In this document: positions 1-7,396 of the stretch, in pieces
Numbering within the stretch: position 1 is the first letter of the stretch
How the letters are laid out: every line of letters begins with the position of its first letter
Source of the DNA: Streptomyces fumigatiscleroticus
Lineage (GTDB): Bacteria > Actinomycetota > Actinomycetes > Streptomycetales > Streptomycetaceae
Reading direction: 5' to 3'
Assembly: GCF_014647975.1 (NCBI RefSeq)
Contig: NZ_BMQF01000002.1
Location: 558,001-622,000 of the forward strand
DNA length: 64,000 bases
Program-made: the position numbers and the translations under genes
The notes under the pieces: generated by a model
What the model was told of the DNA's origin: nothing
The model's database searches: none
The model's input: the letters and a program-made list of their open reading frames with translations, nothing else

Positions 1-2976
1 GAAGGCGATCTCGCCGCGCAGGGAGGTCACCTCCTGCGGCCGGTCGGCGTTGCGCGTGGCGGCCGGCTCGCGCAGCAGTTCCTGGATACGGCCGAGGGAG
101 ACGGACGCCTGCTGGTAGCCGTCGAAGACCTGGGAGAGCTGCTGGACGGGGGCGAAGAACAGGTCGATGTAGAGCAGGTAGGCCACCAGCGCACCGGTGG
201 TCAGCGTCCCGTCGTCCACCCGGGCGCCGCCCACGATCAGCACCGCCGCGGCGGCGGCCGAGGAGAGGAACTGCACGAAGGGGAAGTACACGGAGATCAG
301 CCACTGCCCGCGGATCCGGGCCCGGCGGTAGCTCTCGCTCCGCTCGGCGAACCGCCGCCCGCCGTCCTTCTCCCGCCGGAAGGCCTGCACGATCCGCAGC
401 CCGGCGACGGACTCCTGGAGATCGGCGTTGACCACCGACACCCGCTCCCGGGCCAGCTCGTACGCCTTCACGCTCGCCCGGCGGAAGAAGAAGGTGGCGA
501 CGACCAGCACCGGCAGGGTGGTGAAGACGACGAGCGCCAGCTCCACGTCGATCACCAGCAGGGCGGCCATGATGCCGAAGAAGGTGACGACCGAGACGAA
601 GGCCGTGACCAGCCCCGTCTGGAGGAACGACGACAACGCGTCGACGTCGGTCGTCATCCGGGTCATGATCCGCCCGGTCAGCTCCCGCTCGTAGTAGTCG
701 AGCCCGAGCCGCTGGAGCTGGGCGAAGATCTTCAGCCGCAGCGCGTACAGGACGCGTTCGCCGGTGCGCCCGGTCATCCGGGTCTCACCGACCTGGGCCG
801 CCCACTGCACCAGCACGGCGAGCAGCCCGAGCAGCGCCGCCGCCCACACCGCCCCGAGCGCCATCCGGCTGACGCCGTCGTCGATGCCGTGCCGGATCAG
901 CACGGGCAGCAGCAGCCCCACGCCCGCGTCCACGGCGACCAGCCCCAGGCTGGCCAGGAGCGGCAGCCCGAAGCCGCGCAGCAGCCGGCGCAGCCCGTAG
1001 GAGTCCTCGGGCCGCACGGCCCGCGCCTCGTCGATGTCCGGGGTGTCGGTCGCCGGGGGCAGCGCCTCGACCCGGGCCAGCAGCTCGGGGGTGGCGGGCA
1101 TGCCGGACAGGGCGGTGTCCTTCGGCTCCCGCTCCCCCGCCCACAGCTTGGGCGTGATCCCGCGCTCGGCGTCGAACTCGGCGTCCAGCTCGTCGCGGAC
1201 GGAGGTGTCCTCGTACGGCTCGGCGGGCCGGACATGGCCGGGCGAGACGCCGCCGAGTTCCTCCGGGTCGGTCAGCAGCCGCCGGTACAGGGCGGACCGT
1301 TCCTCCAGCTCCTCGTGGGTACCGATGTCGGCGAGCCGTCCCCCGTCCAGCACGGCGATCCGGTCGGCGAGATTGAGCGTGGACCGCCGGTGGGCGATCA
1401 GCAGCGTCGTCCGCCCCCGCATCACCTGCTTCAGCGCCTCGTGGATCTCGTGCTCGACCCGGGCGTCCACGGCGGAGGTGGCGTCGTCCAGCACCAGCAG
1501 CCGCGGGTCGGCGAGGATCGCCCGCGCGAGGGCGATGCGCTGCCGCTGGCCGCCGGAGAGGGTGAGGCCGTGCTCGCCGACCTCGGTGTCGTAGCCGGCG
1601 GGCAGCTCGGTGATGAAACGGTGCGCCTGGGCGGCACGGGCGGCGGTCTCGATCTGTTCCTGGGTGGCCCCGGGCCGCCCGTAGGCGATATTGGCGCGCA
1701 CGGTGTCGGAGAACAGGAACGAGTCCTCGGGCACCAGCCCGATCGCGGCCCGCAGCGAGTCCAGGGTCAGTTCCCGCACGTCGTGCCCGCCGACGAGGAC
1801 GGCACCGCGGGAGACGTCGTAGAAGCGCGGCAGGAGGAGGGAGACGGTGGACTTCCCGGACCCGGAGGAGCCGACGACGGCGAGGGTCTCGCCGGACCGG
1901 ATCTCGAAGGAGAGCCCGTCGAGTACGGGGCGGCCGTCCTCGTAGCCGAAGGAGACGTCGTCGAACTCGACGGTGGCGGGCGCGCCGGCCGGCAGCTCCT
2001 TGGGCCCGTCGGCCAGGGACGGCTCGGTGTCGATCAGCTCCAGGACCCGCTCGGTACCGGCCCGGGCCTGCTGCCCGACGGTGAGGACGGTGGCGAGCAT
2101 GCGCACCGGCCCGACGAGCTGCGCGAGATAGGTGGAGAAGGCGACGAACGTACCGAGCGTGATGTGCCCGCGCACCGCGAGCCACCCGCCGAGCGCCAGC
2201 ATCGCGACCTGCCCGAGGGCGGGCACGGCCTGGAGGGCGGGCGTGTACCTGGCATTGAGCCGCACGGTCCGCAGCCGCCCGGCGAAGAGCCGCCGCCCGA
2301 CCTCCCGCAGCTTGCCGGTCTCCTGCTCCTCCTGCCCGAAGCCCTTCACCACGCGTACGCCGCCCACGGCTCCGTCGACCACACCCGCGACGGCCGCGGC
2401 CTGGGCCTGCGCGTACCAGGTGGCCGGGTGCAGCCGGCTGCGGCTGCGCCGGGCGATGAGATAGATGGCGGGCGCGACGGCCAGCGCGACCAGGGTGAGC
2501 GGCGGCGACAGCCACGCCATGACGACGAGCGAGATCAGGAAGAGCATGAAGTTCCCGATGGTCATCGGGAGCATGAAGAGCAGGCCCTGGATCAGCTGGA
2601 GGTCGCTGGTGGCCCGCCCGACGACCTGCCCGGTGGACAGCTCGTCCTGCCGCCGCCCGTCCAGCCGGGTGAGCGTGGCGTACATCTCGGTCCGCAGATC
2701 GTGCTGGACGTCGAGCGCGAGCCGGCCGCCGTAGTAGCGGCGGACGTAGGCGAGGACGTAGACGGCCAGCGCGGCCCCGATGAGCGCGCCGGCCCAGGGA
2801 GCCATGTCACGGCTGTGGTCCCCGATGACATCGTCGATGATCACCTTGGTGATCAGCGGGACGAGCGCCGTGACGGCCATCCCGGCCAGTGAGGCGCCGA
2901 GGGCCAGGACGACGTCCTTCGGATACCGCCACGCGTATCCGGCCAGTCGCCGTGCCCATCCCCGTTGCGCGTCCAC
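1..2976 (-). CDS. Fused tandem ABC exporter (TMD-NBD-TMD-NBD), truncated by window edge
   Basis: Multidrug or lipid-type ABC exporter in which two half-transporters are fused in one polypeptide. 992 codons are visible, and the second ATPase domain runs off the window at position 1. The first membrane domain fills residues ~1-320. The first ATPase domain follows, with Walker A GSSGSGKST near residue 370, signature LSGGQRQRIALARAIL near 471 and Walker B LLVLDDATSAVD. A second membrane domain occupies ~640-960. The start is GTG 2976, with GGAGGG seven bases upstream; no other in-frame start has such a site. Family members act at the cytoplasmic membrane and use ATP hydrolysis to export hydrophobic compounds. 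The substrate cannot be read from sequence. Both halves share the same domain order, unlike the more usual separately encoded heterodimers. Confidence 0.92.
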   Translation of the reverse strand, partial: MDAQRGWARRLAGYAWRYPKDVVLALGASLAGMAVTALVPLITKVIIDDVIGDHSRDMAPWAGALIGAALAVYVLAYVRRYYGGRLALDVQHDLRTEMYATLTRLDGRRQDELSTGQVVGRATSDLQLIQGLLFMLPMTIGNFMLFLISLVVMAWLSPPLTLVALAVAPAIYLIARRSRSRLHPATWYAQAQAAAVAGVVDGAVGGVRVVKGFGQEEQETGKLREVGRRLFAGRLRTVRLNARYTPALQAVPALGQVAMLALGGWLAVRGHITLGTFVAFSTYLAQLVGPVRMLATVLTVGQQARAGTERVLELIDTEPSLADGPKELPAGAPATVEFDDVSFGYEDGRPVLDGLSFEIRSGETLAVVGSSGSGKSTVSLLLPRFYDVSRGAVLVGGHDVRELTLDSLRAAIGLVPEDSFLFSDTVRANIAYGRPGATQEQIETAARAAQAHRFITELPAGYDTEVGEHGLTLSGGQRQRIALARAILADPRLLVLDDATSAVDARVEHEIHEALKQVMRGRTTLLIAHRRSTLNLADRIAVLDGGRLADIGTHEELEERSALYRRLLTDPEELGGVSPGHVRPAEPYEDTSVRDELDAEFDAERGITPKLWAGEREPKDTALSGMPATPELLARVEALPPATDTPDIDEARAVRPEDSYGLRRLLRGFGLPLLASLGLVAVDAGVGLLLPVLIRHGIDDGVSRMALGAVWAAALLGLLAVLVQWAAQVGETRMTGRTGERVLYALRLKIFAQLQRLGLDYYERELTGRIMTRMTTDVDALSSFLQTGLVTAFVSVVTFFGIMAALLVIDVELALVVFTTLPVLVVATFFFRRASVKAYELARERVSVVNADLQESVAGLRIVQAFRREKDGGRRFAERSESYRRARIRGQWLISVYFPFVQFLSSAAAAAVLIVGGARVDDGTLTTGALVAYLLYIDLFFAPVQQLSQVFDGYQQASVSLGRIQELLREPAATRNADRPQEVTSLRGEIAF

Positions 2977-3074
2977 GCCGGTGCCCTCCGATCGGTCTGT
3001 TCCGCCGGAAGACACCAACGCGGGCGGAAGCGGATTTCATCCCTCCGCAACAAACGGGGACGGATACGACGGGG

Positions 3075-4115
3075 TCAGAGGCGTACGCGGAGCGAGTAGA
3101 AGCGCGTGATCTGCGTGGCGTTCTGGTTGTCGTCGCTGACCAGCGTCACCTTCAGACGTCCCTTGTCACGGCCCGCGACGACCATGCCCTCGATGTTGTC
3201 GAGGAGGGGGTTGGGCTGGGGCTGCTTGGCGGTGGCGCCGAGGGAGGGGCAGGCGGCGATGTCGGCGAGGAGGGTCTTCTTCACCGTCCGGACGTTCTGC
3301 TGTCCGGTGAGGTTCTCGACGCCGGAGGTGTCCGTGGCGCGGCGCGGGTCGGCGAGGTACAGCCGTACGGTGTTGCCCACACCGGAGGTGAAGCCGCGCT
3401 CCAGGACGAGGAGCCGCCCGTCGGGGGTGGCGGCGACCTCGGGCACGCCGAGCCCCGCGTCGACGGGGTAGGCGTACTGGGCCCCCGGCCGCCAGTGCCC
3501 GCCCTTGGTCCGCTCCCAGGTCTGCCAGCGGACGGCGCCGCTGCTGTCGCCGTCGAGGGCGTACTCCATCGACGCCAGCAGGGTGTGCCCGCCGGGCAGC
3601 AGGGTCAGCCCCTCGAAGGTGCCGTTGGAGACGGCACGCCCGGCGGCGGCGACCTGGAGGTAGGAGGGCACCGGGAGCCGGTCGAGGATCTTCCCGTCGG
3701 CGCGGTAGCGGCGCACGGCCGGCTCGCCCTCGGAGCTGACGAGGTACGTCCCGTCACGGTCGGCGACCAGGCCCTCGGAGTCCAGCGCGGCCCCGTTCTC
3801 GTCGGCGAGCCGGACGACGGACTCCGGCTGAAGGGTCTTGGCGTCCAGCGTGAAGAGGGAGGACCGGTCGGAGAGCGCGGCGAGCGAGCCGTCCCGGTTC
3901 CGGGCGAGCGCGGAGAAGTTGCCGACGTAGGTGTCGTCGTACGTCGTCTTGTCCAGGGCGTCGGAGAAGCCGGTGAGGGCGACCGACGACGAGCAGGAGT
4001 TCTGCTGGTGAGAGCTTCTCTGCTGGGCCGCTGCGGTGGCGGGCCCGGCGGCGGCCAGGCAGGTGGCCGCCGCGAGGCCGGCGGTGACGGTGGCGAGTAC
4101 GGTTCTCATGCGCAT
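3075..4115 (-). CDS. Secreted esterase-like phytase-family protein
   Basis: A 346-residue exported protein. The N-terminus is MRMRTVLAT followed by an alanine-rich hydrophobic stretch ending near ATAAA, a Sec signal peptide. The body matches the phytase-like beta-propeller family often labelled 'esterase-like activity of phytase': NFSALARN, a DSEGLV segment, FEGLTLLPGG and DNIEGMVV are its repeated acidic blade motifs. These proteins are thought to act on phosphorylated or ester substrates outside the cell, but activity is rarely demonstrated. The start could be ATG 4115 or ATG 4109; neither has a strong ribosome binding site. It lies 53 bp downstream of the serine hydrolase gene on the same strand, so the two may be co-transcribed. 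Confidence 0.8.
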   Translation of the reverse strand: MRMRTVLATVTAGLAAATCLAAAGPATAAAQQRSSHQQNSCSSSVALTGFSDALDKTTYDDTYVGNFSALARNRDGSLAALSDRSSLFTLDAKTLQPESVVRLADENGAALDSEGLVADRDGTYLVSSEGEPAVRRYRADGKILDRLPVPSYLQVAAAGRAVSNGTFEGLTLLPGGHTLLASMEYALDGDSSGAVRWQTWERTKGGHWRPGAQYAYPVDAGLGVPEVAATPDGRLLVLERGFTSGVGNTVRLYLADPRRATDTSGVENLTGQQNVRTVKKTLLADIAACPSLGATAKQPQPNPLLDNIEGMVVAGRDKGRLKVTLVSDDNQNATQITRFYSLRVRL

Positions 4116-4168
4116 GGAGGTCACCGTAGGACGGAGCGGTGACCTCCGGTGGGCCTCATTGTTAATGA

Positions 4169-5023
4169 TCAGCTCGCCGCCAGGTCCGCGTGGATGACCT
4201 CGGCGACGTCCTGGATGGTGGAGACGCCGTAGGCCATGGTGCCGTTGCCCTGCGTCAGCACCGTGATCGTGTAGTCGTGGCCGCCGCCCGCGAAGGTGCC
4301 GATGCTGTGCACGCGCCAGCCGTACGCGGCACGGCGCAGCCAGCCGTTCTTGACGTGCACGGAGACGGCGGGGGGAGCGCCGTAGGGCGTGCCCCAGCGC
4401 TGACTGGCGATGACCTGGCCCATCAGATGCAGGACATAGGTCCGGGACGGATCGCTGAGCACGGTATTGCGGGCGGTGAGCAGGTCGAGCAGCCGCTGCT
4501 CGTCGGTGACGGTGATCTGCGTCAGCCCCCAGTAGCCGTCCCGGCCCGGCTCGGTCTGCGTCATCCCGGCGGCGGCGAGGAACCTCCTGATCTTCACCGG
4601 CCCCAGCTGCCGCCACAGGGTGTCGGCCGCGTCGTTGTCCGACCTGGTGATCATGGCCCGGGAGAGGGCCGTCTCCCGGTCGGTGAGCCAGCGCCCGTGC
4701 CTCTCCGCGTCCCACAGCAGCGCGCTGAGGATGGTGACCTTCACGACGCTGGCGGAGTCGTAGGCGGCGAACGGCCTGAGCGTGCAGGTGGTGCCGGTCG
4801 TGCGGTCGTGCAGACCGAGGGCGATCGTGCCCCGGCGGCCCGCCAGGGCGGCGGTGATGTCCCTGCTCAGCTCGGCGGCGAGCCCCGCTCTGGCGGACGT
4901 GCAGCCGACGACGGGCGTGGTGGCCGCGGCGGCGGGGCCGGCGGCCACGCCGGACATGAGCAGCAGTCCGGCGGCGAGCCCGGCGGCTGCCACGCGGGCG
5001 TGGTGGGAGCTGTGGCGAGTCAT
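4169..5023 (-). CDS. Secreted class-A beta-lactamase-fold serine hydrolase
   Basis: A 284-residue exported serine hydrolase of the penicillin-recognising fold. A signal peptide covers residues ~1-34 (cleavage near AAAA). All three catalytic boxes are visible: Ser92-Val-Val-Lys95, Ser128-Asp-Asn130 and Lys225-Asn-Gly227 (KNG instead of KTG). Family members are beta-lactamases or D,D-peptidase-like cell-wall enzymes. I see no clear omega-loop ExxxN motif, so true beta-lactamase activity is doubtful and a cell-wall role is possible. The ATG at 5023 has a purine-rich AGGGGGGA site just upstream. It is upstream of the phytase-like gene and downstream of a small conserved gene. Confidence 0.85.
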   Translation of the reverse strand: MTRHSSHHARVAAAGLAAGLLLMSGVAAGPAAAATTPVVGCTSARAGLAAELSRDITAALAGRRGTIALGLHDRTTGTTCTLRPFAAYDSASVVKVTILSALLWDAERHGRWLTDRETALSRAMITRSDNDAADTLWRQLGPVKIRRFLAAAGMTQTEPGRDGYWGLTQITVTDEQRLLDLLTARNTVLSDPSRTYVLHLMGQVIASQRWGTPYGAPPAVSVHVKNGWLRRAAYGWRVHSIGTFAGGGHDYTITVLTQGNGTMAYGVSTIQDVAEVIHADLAAS

Positions 5024-5058
5024 GAGGTCCCCCCTCGTGCCTTGGGTGGCATGTTGTA

Positions 5059-5352
5059 TCAGAGGTGCACCGCAAGGCGGCCACCCCGGCTCTCGGCGAC
5101 CCGGTGCACGTCGGCCAGTGCCTCGCGCATACGGGCCAGCAGATACCGGAGCTGGGCGGGGGTGGCCCGGTCGTCGCCGAGCCGGTCCTCGGCGTGTTTG
5201 AGCAGGTCGGCGGCCATGTCGAGCTGAACGGTCTCCATCGTGTCCGCGAGCCGGGACAACGGCCCGGTCCCGTCGCTCAGCAGATAGCAGGGCTTGCCCT
5301 CGGGGCCGCCCCAGGGCAGCAGCCGCGCCGGACGCGGACCGTCGTGGCTCAC
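5059..5352 (-). CDS. Small conserved helical protein, unknown function (97 aa)
   Basis: I do not recognise a named family. The protein starts with a GTG that overlaps the stop of the upstream gene as GTGA, so translation is coupled. After a Gly/Pro-rich first 25 residues it is mostly helical, with heptad-like stretches such as LADTMETVQLDMAADLL and LRYLLARMREALADVHRV that suggest a short coiled coil. It has no signal or membrane segment. It sits in a two-gene unit divergent from the XRE/DUF5753-DUF397 pair. Such clusters of small proteins next to XRE/DUF397 genes recur in Streptomyces, so a regulatory or toxin-antitoxin-like role is possible, but this is inference. Confidence 0.65.
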   Translation of the reverse strand: MSHDGPRPARLLPWGGPEGKPCYLLSDGTGPLSRLADTMETVQLDMAADLLKHAEDRLGDDRATPAQLRYLLARMREALADVHRVAESRGGRLAVHL

Positions 5353-5612
5353 CGGGCCGCCTCGGCGCCGTAGGCCTGGTACATGGCGCAGCGCAACAGC
5401 CGGCGCCGGGCCCGGTGATAGCGGGCCTCTTCACGCCGCTCGGGTGTGAGGAGGTGGGAGGGGATCAAGGCGTTGCGGTTCGGGACGGCGTACGGGACGA
5501 CGGCCTGATGCCGTCGTCGGCGCCGCCGCCCCGTGCCGGGCAGCAGAAGCCGGAGCAGCCAAAGGAGGGGCAGCCCGGCGAGGCGGGCGATACGGTGACG
5601 CCACGTCGTCAA
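5349..5612 (-). CDS. Small basic protein, unknown function (~87 aa)
   Basis: A basic protein with a short hydrophobic segment (LAGLPLLWLLRLLLPG, residues ~11-26), an arginine run and a helical C-terminus ending YQAYGAEAAR. Third-position GC is high in this frame and low in the competing frame, which supports coding. The stop overlaps the next start (GTGA), indicating an operon. The start is uncertain: a TTG at 5612 is used here, but AAGGAG abuts it too closely and is better spaced for an out-of-frame GTG at 5604. An upstream ATG at 5783 would run into the divergent promoter. The hydrophobic segment could make it a membrane-anchored peptide. Confidence 0.5.
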   Translation of the reverse strand: MTTWRHRIARLAGLPLLWLLRLLLPGTGRRRRRRHQAVVPYAVPNRNALIPSHLLTPERREEARYHRARRRLLRCAMYQAYGAEAAR

Positions 5613-5737
5613 CTCCTTGGGATTGCGGGGTTGACGGCCACGCCCCCGGACCGGTCGCGCGGTCGCGGGGGTATGGCTGTCTGTAGCGATGTGCGTACAG
5701 CCTGGAACGGGCAGGGCTACGCTCGCCAGGGGTGCGG

Positions 5738-5760
5738 ATGTGACAAAGCATCTGTCACAT
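5738..5760. promoter_or_regulatory. Palindrome ATGTGAC-N9-GTCACAT in divergent promoter
   Basis: Perfect 7-bp inverted repeat separated by 9 bp, centred about 24 bp before the ATG of the XRE regulator. The same TGTGAC-N9-GTCACA arrangement recurs inside that gene at 6141-6161. Its position between the two divergent units and immediately before the regulator suggests an autoregulatory operator. Confidence 0.55.
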
Positions 5761-5772
5761 CGAGGAGGCCTC

Positions 5773-6563
5773 ATGGGCAGCATCTACGGCGACTGGCTCA
5801 AACAACAGCGCGAAGCGGCGGGGCTGACGCAACAGCAACTGGCCGACGCGGCGGTGATGACGCGTTCGCACATCGCCCACGTCGAGGCGGGACGCCGGGT
5901 CCCGTCCAGGGAGGACGCGAGACGGCTGGACAGGGCCCTGAACACGGGGGATGTGCTGAGCAGCTTCCTCCCGGCGGAGGATGCGGCGGTCGCCGACTAC
6001 TTCGAGACGGCACGGCGACTCGAACAACAGGCGGTTACCTTCCGGGAGTTCGCCCCGTCGTTCGTGCCCGGAATCCTTCAGACGGAGGGGTACGCACGTG
6101 CGGTTTTGATGACGTCGTTCCCCCGGTGAGTGAAGCCGAATGTGACAGACGCCTTGTCACACGCCTGGAGCGCGCGACGATGCTCGAAGACCCGGTGAGT
6201 CCCGTAGTCTGGGTCGTTCTGGACGAAGCGGTGCTGCGGCGTGTGGTGGGCGGACCGGACATCATGGCGGAGCAGATCAAGCACCTCGTGCGTTCGGTGG
6301 AGCGTCGCCGAGTGCGCGTGCACGTGATGCCGTTCGATGTGGGCTCGCATCAACCACTCCAGGGCAACCTTGTCTTGATGGAGTTCGAAGATCAGCCGCC
6401 GGTGGCGTACTCGGAAGGCGTTCACGTCGGCGCACTGCACGATTCCCCGTCCGTGGTCAGGCGACTCCAAGGCGCCTACGCTCTGGCACTGAGCGATGCC
6501 CTCTCTCTGAGGAAGTCTCTCGCCATGCTGAAGGCGACAGCGAAGGACTACGGACGCCCATGA
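5773..6563 (+). pseudogene. XRE/DUF5753 (Scr1-type) regulator, frameshifted in a C run
   Basis: The first frame from ATG 5773 (GAGGAGG site upstream) encodes a Cro/C1 helix-turn-helix (LTQQQLADAAVMTRSHIAHV, residues ~20-39) and the start of the DUF5753 domain (FVPGILQTEGYARAV), then stops at TGA 6127-6129 after ~118 codons. The rest of DUF5753 continues one frame over, from PPVSEAECDRR through HLVRSVERRRVRVHVMPF to the TGA at 6561-6563. The break lies at five C residues, 6120-6124; a sixth C would restore one ~264-residue protein. In the intact family this is the DNA-binding partner of DUF397 proteins (WhiJ-like, BldB-associated pairs). The lesion may be a true mutation, homopolymer phase variation or a sequencing error. 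Confidence 0.85.
6141..6161. repeat. Intragenic copy of the TGTGAC-N9-GTCACA palindrome
   Basis: Six-base arms with the same nine-base spacing as the promoter copy at 5739-5759, located 12 bp after the premature stop of the XRE gene. The spacer bases differ, so this is shared operator geometry and not a simple duplication. Confidence 0.5.
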
Positions 6564-6769
6564 CCGCACAGACCACGCCCGGCAACGCCTGGCGCAAGTC
6601 CTCTTACAGCGGGCCCGAGGCCGGGAACTGTCTCGAAGTCCGCGCCGACGACCCCGTCGGCATACCTGTCCGGGACTCCAAAGTCCCGGACGGCCCCGCC
6701 CTGCTCCTCCCCGCGACCAGCTGGACCGCCTTCGTCACGGCCGTCAAGGACGGAACGCTGCGTTCCTGA
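6560..6769 (+). CDS. DUF397 protein
   Basis: A 69-residue DUF397 protein with the typical opening WRKSSYSGPEAGNCLEV, the central IPVRDSKVPDGP and the C-terminal WTAFVTAVKDG. The ATG overlaps the stop of the XRE/DUF5753 gene as ATGA, so it is translationally coupled to it. In Streptomyces these pairs resemble type II toxin-antitoxin modules and regulate development or antibiotic production (WhiJ-type loci). With the partner frameshifted, coupling depends on the second frame being translated to its end, so expression of this gene may be reduced. Confidence 0.88.
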   Translation: MTAQTTPGNAWRKSSYSGPEAGNCLEVRADDPVGIPVRDSKVPDGPALLLPATSWTAFVTAVKDGTLRS

Positions 6770-6783
6770 GGTTTCCCACCGGC

Positions 6784-6815
6784 CGGCCGGGGCCCGCGGC
6801 ATCGGGCCCCGGCCG
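6784..6815. terminator. GC-rich hairpin between convergent genes
   Basis: Perfect 13-bp inverted repeat CGGCCGGGGCCCG / CGGGCCCCGGCCG with a 6-nt loop, between the DUF397 gene and the convergent gene ending at 6827. There is no T run, as is usual for Streptomyces terminators; it probably works in both directions. Confidence 0.75.
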
Positions 6816-6826
6816 CGGTGATGCCT

Positions 6827-7240
6827 CTACCGGCAGGAGTTGTACCAGGCGTCCACGACCTCATCGGTGTTGGGCGCGTACAGCAGGTAGTCGCACATCG
6901 CGCCCCAGGTGTTGGTACCGACGATGCCGTCCGCCGTGACCCCCAGCTTGCCCTGGATGCACTTCGTGGCCTTCAGCGTCGCATCGCCGAAGTCGCCGTC
7001 CACCGCCAGGGTGGGGCGGCAGGTCAGCTCGACGTGCATGTAGGCGTTCAGGTCCGCCTGCCAGTACTTCACCCAGGTGCCGGTCGAGCCGTAGGACAGC
7101 TGCGGCCGGACCGCGGCGGCGGACGCCGTGGACACGGTGCCGTCCTGCTGCGCGGGAGCCGCGCTCGCCCCGCCCACGCCGAGGGCCAGCACGGCCGTCA
7201 CCGCAGCGGCCACCATCGTCATTCTGTTCCTGGTGCGCAT
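6827..7240 (-). CDS. Secreted peptidoglycan-binding-domain-like protein
   Basis: A 137-residue exported protein. A signal peptide covers residues 1-28 (MRTRNRMTMVAAAV..., cleavage after GGASA). The mature part resembles the PG_binding_1 fold: LSYGSTGTWVKYWQADLN, VDGDFGDATLKATKCIQ and VTADGIVGTNTW are the repeated helix-turn signatures. Four cysteines (CRPTL, KCIQ, MCDYL, NSCR) probably form two disulfides. No catalytic domain is attached, so it may be a cell-wall-binding or signalling protein. The ATG at 7240 is preceded by GGTGGGA. It is divergent from the AraC regulator, which may control it. Confidence 0.8.
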   Translation of the reverse strand: MRTRNRMTMVAAAVTAVLALGVGGASAAPAQQDGTVSTASAAAVRPQLSYGSTGTWVKYWQADLNAYMHVELTCRPTLAVDGDFGDATLKATKCIQGKLGVTADGIVGTNTWGAMCDYLLYAPNTDEVVDAWYNSCR

Positions 7241-7286
7241 GAGTCCCACCTTTTCTTCCCGTTCCGAACAGGGCGGTCCCACTTTC

Positions 7287-7327
7287 ACCGCACAAGCCGG
7301 TCCGCGGCATCGACGAAAACCGCACAA
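7287..7327. promoter_or_regulatory. Direct repeats ACCGCACAA, 32 bp apart, in divergent promoter
   Basis: Identical nonamers at 7287-7295 and 7319-7327, about three helical turns apart, between the secreted protein gene and the AraC-family gene. Same-face direct repeats are the usual geometry of AraC-family half-sites. This is a candidate only. Confidence 0.35.
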
Positions 7328-7396
7328 CGGTTGGCCGAGAGCGCACTGTTCGTCGCGTGGCGCGATCCGCAGGATGTGCCGGAAAGGGGGAGAAGA

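Noticed and set aside
785..2892. Long frames on both strands inside the ABC exporter gene
   Set aside because: The frame from GTG 2976 carries Walker A, signature and Walker B motifs, so the others are shadows.
5431..5604. Alternative 57-codon frame from GTG 5604 with an ideally spaced AAGGAG
   Set aside because: Third-position GC is low in this frame and high in the frame ending at 5349, which is also coupled to the next gene.
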